Origin: Ammoniphilus sp. YIM 78166
GTDB taxonomy: Bacteria > Bacillota > Bacilli > Aneurinibacillales > RAOX-1
Assembly (NCBI RefSeq): GCF_004522215.1
Contig: NZ_SDLR01000004.1
Span: forward strand, 186,001-250,000
Length of the DNA stretch: 64,000 nucleotides
Direction: 5' to 3'
Below are positions 8,925-17,166 of the stretch, in pieces. The translations under genes and the position numbers were made by a program. Position 1 is the stretch's first letter; each line of letters starts with the position of its first letter. The notes below the pieces were generated by a model. The model saw only the letters and a list, made by a program, of their open reading frames with translations, was not told the origin of the DNA and did no database searches.

Positions 8925-10337
8925 CTACTTATCTTTAGTCAATCGTAAAACCAACTGCCGGCTCGTATGAGCTGTAACTAATGCACGTCCTGATCGTCGA
9001 ATGCCTGGAATCCAGAGCACGCTCTGATCATCAGCCAACAACGGAAGCGCTTCTCGTTCTTGCCTTGGAATCTTCTCATCAATAAGAATATCCTTTACTT
9101 TTTTCGTGCCCTCCATGCCGAGGATCTTCATGCGATCTCCAGGATGTCGGCTGCGAATCACAACGGGCCCCATGAGTTGATCCAAATCAAACAGGGCTTC
9201 TTGCTTCGACTCCAACTGATTCAAGATCATGTCTCCATGTCTAATTTCTGCTGTAAGCCAAGCTTTAATTTCTTTAATATATGTACGTCCGGGTATCCCT
9301 ATAATATAACAATAACTTTTCTTAAGATCTTCTGGAGTGGACAGATCTCTAAAGAAAGTAATGTCATCGTAATCTTTTCTTACATAGAGCTTATGAGGAA
9401 GTTCAATCTGGCTAGCGGTTCTTCCTTGCTTCATCCAATCCAGAATGGATTCGATGTGTATAAATGAAACATTCCCATACTCTCTACTCAGATAACTAAA
9501 TATTAGTTTAATCATCCTCCTTTGTAAAGCAAGATGAAAATTCAAAAATAGTGTACCCTTGATTTTAATTTTATTTTCCTCTTTAGATTTCATGATTCCT
9601 TCGAGCGTATTCCTTGAGAGATCATCTAAGTATTGGCTTTCTTCTCTTGCAATGGATCCCAATTGCACCAAAGCTTCTTGAAGAGAAGGATTAACTTGCT
9701 CCTCTAGCCAAGGAATCACTTCTAAACGGATAAAATTGCGATGATACTTGGGCATGAGATTGCTGCTATCTAAGCGTGGGGTAATCCCTTGAAGGGAACA
9801 GTAGGATTCTAGCTCCTGCTTATAAAAAGAAAGAAAAGGACGGACAATGCTTAATCCTGCTTCGTCTCGTTGATACGGAATCCCCGCGAGACCTTCCACG
9901 CTTGTTCCCCTCAAGATCCTCATGAGGACCGTCTCCGCTTGATCATTGGCATGGTGGGCGAGAGCTAATTTATTATTCTGCCACTTGTCTGCCACATCAT
10001 GAAAAAATGAAAAGCGAGCTGTACGCGCCGCTTCTTGGGGATTGGCCTGCGTCCGTTCAATAAGCTCGGGGACGTTGCATGAACCGATCTCACAGGGGAT
10101 CCCACGCTCCTGGCAAAACTCCTGAACATAATGGGCATCTTCTTCTGCTTCCTCTCCTCGAAACTGATGATTCAAGTGAGCAGCAAACACTTGCCAATGA
10201 TGCTTCTGAGAAAGGCGAAATAAGGCATCAAGCAGCGCTAGAGAATCCACCCCGCCTGATACCCCGACTAGAATCCGATCCCCTGACTTAAATAAGCTTT
10301 TTTCCTGAATGACGGCTGCAAGCTTGGTTAAAAACAT
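8925..10337 (-). CDS. tilS: tRNA(Ile)-lysidine synthase
   Basis: Modifies C34 of tRNA-Ile(CAU) to lysidine so that it reads AUA. The N-terminal PP-loop ATPase motif SGGVDSLALLDAL (about residue 28) and LAHHANDQAETVLMRILRGT identify it; the C-terminal half shows TilS C-terminal domain features such as SRHPGDRMKILGMEGTKKVKDIL (read in parts) and VLWIPGIRRSGRA. Length 470 residues is normal for Firmicutes. GAGGGATTAGGG precedes the ATG. It is first of the tilS-hprT-ftsH group. Confidence 0.95.
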   Translation of the reverse strand: MFLTKLAAVIQEKSLFKSGDRILVGVSGGVDSLALLDALFRLSQKHHWQVFAAHLNHQFRGEEAEEDAHYVQEFCQERGIPCEIGSCNVPELIERTQANPQEAARTARFSFFHDVADKWQNNKLALAHHANDQAETVLMRILRGTSVEGLAGIPYQRDEAGLSIVRPFLSFYKQELESYCSLQGITPRLDSSNLMPKYHRNFIRLEVIPWLEEQVNPSLQEALVQLGSIAREESQYLDDLSRNTLEGIMKSKEENKIKIKGTLFLNFHLALQRRMIKLIFSYLSREYGNVSFIHIESILDWMKQGRTASQIELPHKLYVRKDYDDITFFRDLSTPEDLKKSYCYIIGIPGRTYIKEIKAWLTAEIRHGDMILNQLESKQEALFDLDQLMGPVVIRSRHPGDRMKILGMEGTKKVKDILIDEKIPRQEREALPLLADDQSVLWIPGIRRSGRALVTAHTSRQLVLRLTKDK

Positions 10338-10427
10338 CCCTAATCCCTCATCAATCGTCTACATTGAAGTAGTGCTGGTAATTGGTAATTATATCATATC
10401 GTCATGCGTTTGTACGAATTTATAGAA

Positions 10428-10460
10428 AAGAAAAACCCAAGGTTGCACCCTTGAGTCCAT
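10428..10460 (-). terminator. Intrinsic terminator after spoIIE
   Basis: Stem ACCCAAGG (10435-10442) with CCTTGAGT (10449-10456), followed on the minus strand by TTTTTCTTTT. Separates spoIIE from tilS. Confidence 0.75.
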
Positions 10461-10499
10461 CTCATGTACCATTATTTCCATTGTAACTAGAAATAGACA

Positions 10500-12986
10500 T
10501 TAACTTACACGCTTCGGACGTTGAATCGGTTCCATACCAGGAATCGGGAAGGTTCCCCAGCGGGGGACAAATTGATCCATTCGTGCAACCAAAATCGTCA
10601 TATCATCATCAATTTCTCCAAACTTGCTGCGAATCACCCTTTCTAATAAGATATCGGATATTTCCTCTGGATCTTCCGTCTTCAACTCAGAAATAATTCG
10701 TTTAAACCACATCTCCTTATTCTCAATTTGCGCAGGGGCTTCTAATAGGCCGTCACTCACCATTATGAGGATATCACCCGGCTTCATCTGCTCCGTTACG
10801 ACATCGACTTCAATATCTTCTATAATTCCAATGGGCAAATTATTCGCGGTAACGGTGAAAACTTCCCTCCCTCTTTTAATAAAGCTAGGATTCGATCCTG
10901 TCTTAATGAATTTGGTATGACCGGAATACTGGTCCACGATAGCTAAATCCACGGTAGCAAAAATTTCATCTGGCGATCTCAGAGATAGAACGGTATTCAC
11001 GGACTTAATCGCTAGGGATTCGTCTAAACCGGCTTCTAACAGCTCCTTTAACAGTTGAAGGGTCGACGTGCTTTCCATATGAGCTCGATCTCCGTTGCCC
11101 ATTCCGTCACTAATAGCCATGATGTATTTCCCACTGCCTAGCTCCATCGTCATAAAGCAATCTCCTGACACTAACCTCCCATCCTTGGCCACTCCTGTTC
11201 CATAGGAAGCGACCGCAAAATTTTTCTCTGACCCTAATATGACCGTACAAGTACCATCTCCGCTAATATCACACTCCTTGCTTTTTACCGTTATATTCTC
11301 GCCGACAATCGACGTTAGCATGGGGGCAACAATGCTTTCACACTGCATATGACCGTCACAGACGGGCTGAGTAATCTCGATATCTACCTTCCCTTCCTCT
11401 AAACTCAATATATTTACCTTTTGGACCGATAGCCCGATATTTTCTAGTGCACCGAGAATTTGCTGCTCTTGAAGAGAGAGATCAATACCCTCCCGTTGTA
11501 GCTCATTAGCAAAGTTGCGCATGACCTTAGAAACACCAGAAAGCTGGTCAGCCACAAGCCTTCGACTATCCTTCACCTGCTTCTGCATAAACAGTGTTTC
11601 TTGAATGGCACCATACTCCTCGTAAATGACTTTTTCAAGTTTATCCTTATTGACACACATACTGTGGTAGTCAGAGTCTTCGATTCGACTAATGTCAATT
11701 TCTCCGTAGGCATCCAGTTGGTAGACCAGCTCACCTAGGGTATGAACGGTATCTTCCGCTTGGTACTCTGACCAGCACTTATCTTTTTTCCAGCAGGTCT
11801 GGCAGGACCGTTCGGTTACCCGAGCCATGAATTCATTCATGTCTATGGCTTCCTGCTCCTCTTCTTTTTTGGTCTGTGTCGAGACCTGTGTAAAGGCATC
11901 GGACAGCTCTTGGAATATAGCAGAAAACTTCATAATTTTCCCTACCGTTACATCTCTTACTTTCTTCATATATTCATATTGTGATTTCGCATTTTCTTCC
12001 GTACCGGGAATGAATCGAGAGATATTAGCCAAAAAGAAGGATGGGGTTAGTAGAAACATTCCAACGGCTACTAACGTTTCAATACTGGACGTAATGATCG
12101 ACTGCTTGTCCCCTACATACAGGATAAATATCGATGACCCAAGAATCATTCCTAAGGCAGCTCCGCCTCTTTTTCCCTCTTTCAACAACCCTGATAATAA
12201 GCCGGCAAAAGCCAACAAGCTTATTTGTTCTACCATTCTTACATCGGCTAAACTAATAATGACTCCTGTAATCACTCCCACCGTTGCCCCAATCATTCCG
12301 CCTCCTACGAAGGCCAGGGTGAGTACGAGATATTTAGCAAGTGTGCTTTGAACGGATACGCCTTCAATCGTCCACCCGATGGTTCCCGTCATAACGGATG
12401 CGAGTAGAATGACGAGACAAACGATCTCATCTGTCTTCAGCTCGTGATGATATTTTCGACTCGTGAGGAAGGGGAGGGACTGAACAAATATCAAGGTAAG
12501 CACCATCGCTAAGATCGCTTCTACAACATTCATAATAGCCGAATACAACGTCATTTCATTTGCTAGATAGGTATACGCCATTCGGCTGATGAGAAGCGAT
12601 GCCAACACAATAAAGGGGGCCTGATTTAACTCTCGCTTGAACCGCCTTTCTTGTATCCTCAGAATCGTAAAGGATAAGGCCAAACTGATAAAGATCATCA
12701 CGGCATGAGAGGTCGAATGTGAAGCCGCCCCCATCATCAGAGCCATTGCCGTGAGGAGAACTTTATCTTTTCTAAGGAAATAGACCACGATAAAGTAAGC
12801 TGTTGCAAAGGGAGCCAGATCCTGCAGGATCATAGCACGCCCTAACAAATATCCCATAAGGATGTAAAAAATTCCAAACCTTTCAATTCCACTTTCTATG
12901 CCCATGGTTACCCTGGATAGAAGGCGCTGTGCTGGGAGCATCATCCGGTGTCCCAAATTAGTAGCAAACGCCTGCATACGTGACAT
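10500..12986 (-). CDS. spoIIE: Stage II sporulation protein E, membrane PP2C phosphatase
   Basis: Dephosphorylates SpoIIAA to activate sigma-F in the forespore and takes part in polar septation. About ten hydrophobic segments occupy the first 320 residues, followed by a central oligomerisation region with clustered cysteines (ERSCQTCWKKDKCW) and a C-terminal PPM-type phosphatase domain (MAISDGMGNGDRAHMEST, ILIMVSDGLLEAP, DDDMTILVARM). I start at ATG 12986-12984 (MSRMQAF), which has GGTGG about 8 bp before it, rather than four codons upstream. The gene has its own promoter with 21-bp spacing. Confidence 0.96.
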   Translation of the reverse strand: MSRMQAFATNLGHRMMLPAQRLLSRVTMGIESGIERFGIFYILMGYLLGRAMILQDLAPFATAYFIVVYFLRKDKVLLTAMALMMGAASHSTSHAVMIFISLALSFTILRIQERRFKRELNQAPFIVLASLLISRMAYTYLANEMTLYSAIMNVVEAILAMVLTLIFVQSLPFLTSRKYHHELKTDEIVCLVILLASVMTGTIGWTIEGVSVQSTLAKYLVLTLAFVGGGMIGATVGVITGVIISLADVRMVEQISLLAFAGLLSGLLKEGKRGGAALGMILGSSIFILYVGDKQSIITSSIETLVAVGMFLLTPSFFLANISRFIPGTEENAKSQYEYMKKVRDVTVGKIMKFSAIFQELSDAFTQVSTQTKKEEEQEAIDMNEFMARVTERSCQTCWKKDKCWSEYQAEDTVHTLGELVYQLDAYGEIDISRIEDSDYHSMCVNKDKLEKVIYEEYGAIQETLFMQKQVKDSRRLVADQLSGVSKVMRNFANELQREGIDLSLQEQQILGALENIGLSVQKVNILSLEEGKVDIEITQPVCDGHMQCESIVAPMLTSIVGENITVKSKECDISGDGTCTVILGSEKNFAVASYGTGVAKDGRLVSGDCFMTMELGSGKYIMAISDGMGNGDRAHMESTSTLQLLKELLEAGLDESLAIKSVNTVLSLRSPDEIFATVDLAIVDQYSGHTKFIKTGSNPSFIKRGREVFTVTANNLPIGIIEDIEVDVVTEQMKPGDILIMVSDGLLEAPAQIENKEMWFKRIISELKTEDPEEISDILLERVIRSKFGEIDDDMTILVARMDQFVPRWGTFPIPGMEPIQRPKRVS

Positions 12987-13020
12987 AATCAACACCACCC
13001 GGTTTATGATTTATAAGTTG

Positions 13021-13086
13021 ATTATAGACTTGTCCATTTGTAAAATTTGTCAAAAGAAAGAATTCATTTCAAAGAACTTTGCGACA
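13021..13086 (-). promoter_or_regulatory. spoIIE promoter with 21-bp spacer and possible Spo0A boxes
   Basis: Minus-strand TTGACA (13053-13048) and TATAAT (13026-13021) are consensus hexamers set 21 bp apart, the unusual long spacing known for Spo0A-activated sigma-A promoters such as spoIIG and spoIIE in B. subtilis. A TGTCGCA (13086-13080, one step from the 0A box TGTCGAA) lies upstream, and TGTCAAA on the plus strand overlaps the -35. Confidence 0.75.
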
Positions 13087-13270
13087 AATATTGGGAGTTG
13101 TCTACACAAAACAAACTTACATTCATTTCCATTTGTGGTTTTTGCGCTTTTTGCATTGGTTTTTGCTGTCATATTGTAATTCACTGTCGATAAAAAGGGG
13201 GAATAAAATGGGGGAAGTTTGGATAGGAGGGCTGCGAGGTGAGGGCGGTGGCCTGACCGTGGGGGCGGGA

Positions 13271-13618
13271 GGAACACCATTGGGCGATCCGTCGCAACTT
13301 TCGGGCGCTCTGGCCCTCAATTTGGGCGATTGCCTACCGGAATTGGGCGAGCCGAACACCATTGGGCGATTCATCACACTTTTTGGGCGCTCCGGCCCTC
13401 GATTTGGGCGATTGCCTACCGGAATTGGGCGGGCCGAGCCCAATCGGGCGATCCATCACACTTTTTGGGCGCTCCGGCCCTCGATTTGGGCGATTGCCTA
13501 CCGGAATTGGGCGGGCCGAGCCCAATCGGGCGATCCATCACACTTTTTGGGCGCTCCGGCCCTCGATTTGGGCGATTGCCTACCGGAATTGGGCGGGCCG
13601 AACACCATTGGGCGATTG
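13271..13618 (+). repeat. 82-bp GC-rich tandem repeat array
   Basis: Exact 82-bp period: partial copy 13271-13338, full copies starting 13339, 13421 and 13503, partial copy 13585-13618. Copies 3 and 4 appear identical; the first two differ at scattered positions. One unit is 52/82 G+C, much richer than the surroundings. Each unit is made of four subunits of 20-21 bp, each opening with a TTGGGCG-like core. Because 82 is not a multiple of three and the unit has no stop codon on the plus strand, long open frames through it are an artefact. It lies between spoIIE and divIC, immediately before dispersed repeat copy A. Confidence 0.9.
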
Positions 13619-13648
13619 ACAGACCTGGTCCCATCCCCTGATATTTGA

Positions 13649-14011
13649 AGTCATTACCGGTTTGAAACCAAGTTGTGGAGTCTCGTGACCAAACCACCTT
13701 GTTTATCTGGAATTGTACCAGGGATGTGAGTAAACGGTACCTAGTCGTGAGCATCGGCCACTTTTCCGTGAGCATATCCAAAATTTTGTGAGCATCCACC
13801 CCCGAGACGCCAGCCGCGGAGTCTCAGCACAGGCACAGTTGATAAAAAAAAGCGGAATTACTTAAAAAATCAGCTTCATTTCAGTCGCTCTAAACCCAAG
13901 TTTAGATTGCTCTTAGAAAAAGTAGACCGAAAATCTCTCAAAACCCGAAAAAACCCTGGTGAGAGTTGGAATCATTACCGGTTTGGAACCAAGCTGTGGG
14001 GTTTCGTGATC
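13649..14011 (+). repeat. Dispersed ~320-bp intergenic repeat, copy A
   Basis: A unit bounded by a direct repeat of about 42 bp (13649-13690 and 13969-14011, core TCATTACCGGTTTG) whose starts are 320 bp apart. Inside are GTGA boxes at 13685, 13726, 13747, 13768 and 13788, a TCTAAA/TTTAGA hairpin near 13890, and A-rich stretches. The same modules recur in copies B (37.1-37.66 kb) and C (59.3 kb), all on the plus strand. No coding capacity is seen. I do not recognise the family. Confidence 0.85.
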
Positions 14012-14040
14012 ATCCCGTCCCCCGCCTGCCAGGCAGGCAA

Positions 14041-14073
14041 AACAAAAATAACCGGAGTTCTCTCCGGTTATTC
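14041..14073 (-). terminator. Intrinsic terminator after divIC
   Basis: Perfect 11-bp stem AATAACCGGAG (14047-14057) with CTCCGGTTATT (14062-14072), loop of 4, followed on the minus strand by TTTGTTTTG. A 15-bp palindrome GCCTGCC-A-GGCAGGC (14024-14038) follows at once. Confidence 0.85.
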
Positions 14074-14082
14074 ACTCCCACC

Positions 14083-14391
14083 CTACTCCGGAGTAATAAA
14101 AATCACTTCCCCAGGCTTGGACAGATGGTAATCGCGTCTCGCGATCTCTGCTATATATTCTTTATCGTTTAGCTTGTTTACTCGGTAGGTGAGCTCTTCG
14201 TTCTCTAGTTTCACTTGGTCGAAAGTTTGCTGGGCTTTTCTTAGGTCCTCTTTCTTCCCTAATAGAATCGTTTGCTGCTCATACCACGTAAATCCGGCCC
14301 ATATACAAAAAGGGAACATCACCATCGCGAGTAATCTCTTCCTTCTTCTCTGACCCTTCACTCTGTTCTCGATCGGATCAAGATCAGGCAT
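14083..14391 (-). CDS. divIC: Septum formation initiator DivIC (FtsB family)
   Basis: Small bitopic division protein of the FtsL-DivIB-DivIC complex, 102 residues. A basic cytoplasmic start (KGQRRRKRLL) leads to one transmembrane segment (about residues 20-38) and an extracellular coiled coil with heptad-like leucines (about residues 45-80), ending in IARRDYHLSKPGEVIF, a typical FtsB/DivIC tail. It follows yabQ after 12 bp and ends the mazG-rqcP-yabP-yabQ-divIC run. Confidence 0.93.
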   Translation of the reverse strand: MPDLDPIENRVKGQRRRKRLLAMVMFPFCIWAGFTWYEQQTILLGKKEDLRKAQQTFDQVKLENEELTYRVNKLNDKEYIAEIARRDYHLSKPGEVIFITPE

Positions 14392-14403
14392 CGCTCACTC
14401 ACC

Positions 14404-15024
14404 TCATTCAATTTTATCTTCGTCTTCGTCGTCATCATCTTTCTTCTTATGGCGCTTTCGTTTAAATAGTTTCGCCAGACGAGATAAAATTCCTGCTCCC
14501 TTTTTCTTTGATCCCGAATATATTTGCTTACTGAGCTTAGCGGACTGTTTTCCTATAGGGGTAACCAGCTTCAAGATTAGACTATAGGCAAAGGTAGCTA
14601 CCTTCCATAAGAACAACACCACTGCAACAACGAGGGCTATGATTGTCTTATAGATAAAGATAATCGGTTTGATCACAATAACTTGAATCAGCCTTACAAT
14701 AAATCGGTAAATGGCCTTAACCAAATTAATCAATCGTAAAAACCATTTAATATAAAAAGAATGAAGGAGAGCAAAATAGAACCAGGCGCCAATTCCCATT
14801 CCTAAAAATAAGTAAACTCGGACGATGCCATCATTTACTCTTAACAAGGTGCCAAAGACGAGGAAGATGCAGCTTGCCCAAAACAAAAGATCGCAGATGA
14901 TCACAAGCCATCCGCGAAGTCCCGTCTGCCCTTTCATCACTCGATATGTGTCATAGAGCAGGCCCATGGTCATCCCGCATCCTACCATAAGCAGCATAGT
15001 GAGTGCTTGTATCTTTATACTCAC
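14404..15024 (-). CDS. yabQ: Spore cortex biosynthesis membrane protein YabQ
   Basis: 206 residues with four or five hydrophobic segments (residues about 5-25, 40-60, 65-90, 115-145) and a Lys/Asp/Glu-rich tail ending KKKDDDDEDEDKIE. The start MSIKIQALTMLLMVGCGMTMGLLYDTYRV fits the YabQ family, needed for cortex formation in B. subtilis. The start codon is GTG, overlapping the yabP stop by four bases (GTGA), so translation is coupled. The tail is longer and more charged than I would expect for B. subtilis YabQ. Confidence 0.9.
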   Translation of the reverse strand: MSIKIQALTMLLMVGCGMTMGLLYDTYRVMKGQTGLRGWLVIICDLLFWASCIFLVFGTLLRVNDGIVRVYLFLGMGIGAWFYFALLHSFYIKWFLRLINLVKAIYRFIVRLIQVIVIKPIIFIYKTIIALVVAVVLFLWKVATFAYSLILKLVTPIGKQSAKLSKQIYSGSKKKGAGILSRLAKLFKRKRHKKKDDDDEDEDKIE

Positions 15025-15305
15025 TTGAATAACTTCCCTAAGAAGCCTTTTCCTTTCGCCCCTCCGCTATGCTCGTCAATATACCCCAAGTCATGAACAT
15101 AGCCTTCAATCGAAACCTGGCCTGTTTCAAGACTCAAGTTTTTCATGTGTAGATTCTGTCCCTTAATGCAAAGAAACCCGCATTCCGTTTCGAGTAAGAA
15201 CTCTTCACTGTCAAAGCTCTCCACATTCAGTACGCCAGATATCTCAAGTTTTTTTCGATTAAACATCATAATTTCATGTCTAGGGGTTTTCTTCGCATCC
15301 GCCAT
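15021..15305 (-). CDS. yabP: Sporulation protein YabP
   Basis: 94 residues from ATG 15305-15303, which is preceded by GGAGGT; 18 in-frame upstream codons have no ribosome site. HEIMMFNRKKLEISGVLNVESFD and GFLCIKGQNLHMKNLSLETGQVSIEG (read in parts) are typical of the YabP/YqfC family of mother-cell sporulation proteins. It precedes yabQ with a 4-bp overlap, the usual pair. The exact biochemical role is unknown in the family. Confidence 0.92.
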   Translation of the reverse strand: MADAKKTPRHEIMMFNRKKLEISGVLNVESFDSEEFLLETECGFLCIKGQNLHMKNLSLETGQVSIEGYVHDLGYIDEHSGGAKGKGFLGKLFK

Positions 15306-15378
15306 AACCTGTACACCTCCGTGATTCGCTTTTTTGTACATGTTATGGCTTGGATACAAGAATTAGAACCTTAAAAGC

Positions 15379-15672
15379 TTACCACGGATAATCGGGATCG
15401 ATGGTTGGCTCTTCTTGCTTTAACCGTTCCTCTGATACCAAGGTATACATCGTTGCAGCTTCCTCTTTTTTCGTTGTATCGACAATTCTCTCGATCTGAA
15501 CCGTCACGAGTCGATTGCCATAGCGAATGGCGAGATTGTCCCCTAATTTCACTGTACTGCTGGACTTCGCTGGCCGACCGTTCAATTCCACACGACCCTG
15601 GTCACAGACCTCCTTAGCCATGGTTCTGCGCTTCACTAACCGTGATACCTTCAAAAATTTATCTAATCTCAT
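15379..15672 (-). CDS. rqcP: S4-domain ribosome quality control factor RqcP (YabO)
   Basis: 97 residues dominated by an RNA-binding S4 domain (MRLDKFLKVSRLVKRRT, EVCDQGRVELNGRPAKSS, VKLGDNLAIRYG). In B. subtilis RqcP works with RqcH in poly-alanine tailing of stalled nascent chains on 50S subunits. ATG 15672-15670 has AAGGAG 6-7 bp upstream and was preferred over an upstream in-frame start. It lies 17 bp after mazG and before yabP, the Bacillus order. Confidence 0.92.
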   Translation of the reverse strand: MRLDKFLKVSRLVKRRTMAKEVCDQGRVELNGRPAKSSSTVKLGDNLAIRYGNRLVTVQIERIVDTTKKEEAATMYTLVSEERLKQEEPTIDPDYPW

Positions 15673-15689
15673 GATTGATCTCCTTACTA

Positions 15690-17153
15690 CTAGTTCTTCT
15701 TCGCTTCCTGCCATAGGGCTTCCATCTCATCAAGGGAAGAGTCTTCTACGCTTTTATTCCGTTCTTTCAGGCGCTGCTCAATATATTGGAACCTCGATTT
15801 AAACTTGCGGTTGGTAAGCGCTAAAGCTTCCTCGGGGTCCACCTTAATAAACCGGGCGAGATTCGCCACAGCAAACAATAGGTCTCCTAGCTCAGCCTTG
15901 ATCTCCTCGTCATTCTTAGCTTGCTTAATTTCTTCTAGCTCCTCTTCAATCTTCGCGTACACGTCCTCCACGCGTTCCCAATCGAAGCCGACTTTAGAGG
16001 CTTTCTTGGAGATGGCAAATGCGGTCATGAGTGCGGGCAGATCACGCGGAATTCCATCAAGAAGAGAGGCCTTTACGGTTTCAAGACCTTTAGCCTTCTT
16101 TTCCTCTGCTTTAATCTGATCCCAGTTCTTGACGACTTGCTCACTCGTATCCGCTTCTCGTTCACCGAATACATGAGGGTGACGACGGATGAGCTTTTCA
16201 TTCAGGACCTCAATCACATCTTCAATGGTAAAGTCCCCTTCATCCTCGGCAATTTGAGAATGGAGCATGACTTGCATCAATAAGTCACCCATTTCCTCAC
16301 ACATCGCCTCAGGATCATCATCATCGATCGTCTCTAGCACTTCGTAGGTCTCTTCAATCAGATGCTTACGAATCGATTGATGCGTCTGCTCTCGATCCCA
16401 AGGACACCCCTCAGGGCTTCTTAGAATGGCGATAATCTCTCGAAGGGTAGAGAATCGTCGATTTAGTGTTTTCTCCTCCTTCGTAGGAGGTACATAAACA
16501 GCAGCGAGATTATGCGTGCCTTTTATACGATCCAGTTCATAAAGCGGCATGCGAAGAATTTGCTCTTCTCCCTTAATCCCTGCGGACAGCACAAGCGTGA
16601 CGGGATACTCATCAGGGAAGACCTCCATCAGCGTCAGCTTCACTTCCGATGCCGTAAGATCATCATAGACCTGCGTAATAAGAGTATGGACATGAGGATT
16701 TACATTCTTCGCCTCCAGCATAAGGGCATCGAGCAAGACGAATCCTTCCACGGGATCGAATTGCAATGCTGAAAACACCGCATCCAAGAAGCTTTGGCCG
16801 CCCACCACCTCGACCTCTACCCCGTGCTCAGGAGCGCCCTGTAAAAGAAGCTGTGTCGTTTGCTCTGCCACCATCGGATGACCAGGAACGGCGAATAACA
16901 CCTCGCCTTTCTCCTTGGCCTGTGCAATGAGCTCCTTGTAGATCAATGAATACACATCCGAAAATTGGTCGGATTGCTCATAATAGGCATCAAAAGATTG
17001 AAATGGGATTCCCCGATGGCTAAGCTCTTGTACCACGGGATGCTTTGCCGTGCGCAAAAACAACGCTTTGGCTTGCGTAATACGCTCATAAACCCCTAGT
17101 GACATTTGGTTAATATCGCCTGCTCCTAGACCAATAATAGAAATTTTACTCAT
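15690..17153 (-). CDS. mazG: Tetrapyrrole-methylase-like / MazG nucleotide pyrophosphohydrolase fusion (YabN)
   Basis: 487 residues in two domains. Residues about 1-220 are a SAM-dependent methylase fold (IIGLGAGDINQMSLGVYERI, VLFAVPGHPMVAEQT); residues about 240-480 carry two MazG all-alpha NTPase modules (CPWDREQTHQSIRKHLIEETYEVLE with the EExxE-type metal site, then a second ELGDLLFAVANLARF). The enzyme likely hydrolyses non-canonical or damaged NTPs; the role of the methylase domain is not established. It sits 13 bp after the flippase gene. Confidence 0.93.
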   Translation of the reverse strand: MSKISIIGLGAGDINQMSLGVYERITQAKALFLRTAKHPVVQELSHRGIPFQSFDAYYEQSDQFSDVYSLIYKELIAQAKEKGEVLFAVPGHPMVAEQTTQLLLQGAPEHGVEVEVVGGQSFLDAVFSALQFDPVEGFVLLDALMLEAKNVNPHVHTLITQVYDDLTASEVKLTLMEVFPDEYPVTLVLSAGIKGEEQILRMPLYELDRIKGTHNLAAVYVPPTKEEKTLNRRFSTLREIIAILRSPEGCPWDREQTHQSIRKHLIEETYEVLETIDDDDPEAMCEEMGDLLMQVMLHSQIAEDEGDFTIEDVIEVLNEKLIRRHPHVFGEREADTSEQVVKNWDQIKAEEKKAKGLETVKASLLDGIPRDLPALMTAFAISKKASKVGFDWERVEDVYAKIEEELEEIKQAKNDEEIKAELGDLLFAVANLARFIKVDPEEALALTNRKFKSRFQYIEQRLKERNKSVEDSSLDEMEALWQEAKKN

Positions 17154-17166
17154 ACAAAACCTCTTT

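Noticed and set aside
9060-9467. 135-codon plus-strand frame opposite tilS
   Set aside because: It is antisense to a well-supported gene, without ribosome site or recognisable motifs; the same holds for other plus-strand frames opposite mfd, prs, ftsH, mazG and metG.
13271-13618. CRISPR-like array
   Set aside because: There are no unique spacers between short repeats; the whole 82-bp unit repeats head to tail, and no cas genes are in the window.
13079-13648. Long plus-strand open frame (189 codons) and several others over the same stretch on both strands
   Set aside because: They run through the 82-bp tandem repeat, whose unit has no plus-strand stop and whose period is not a multiple of three, so the same peptide is read in three frames. 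No good ribosome site or family likeness.
13726-13795. GTGAGCA repeats as a CRISPR or iteron origin
   Set aside because: Boxes are only 7-8 bp, intervals are 13 bp and partly conserved between copies, and no replication gene is next to it.
14024-14038. Palindrome GCCTGCC-A-GGCAGGC as a separate operator
   Set aside because: It lies directly behind the divIC terminator and at the edge of repeat copy A with no promoter beside it; left only as a note.
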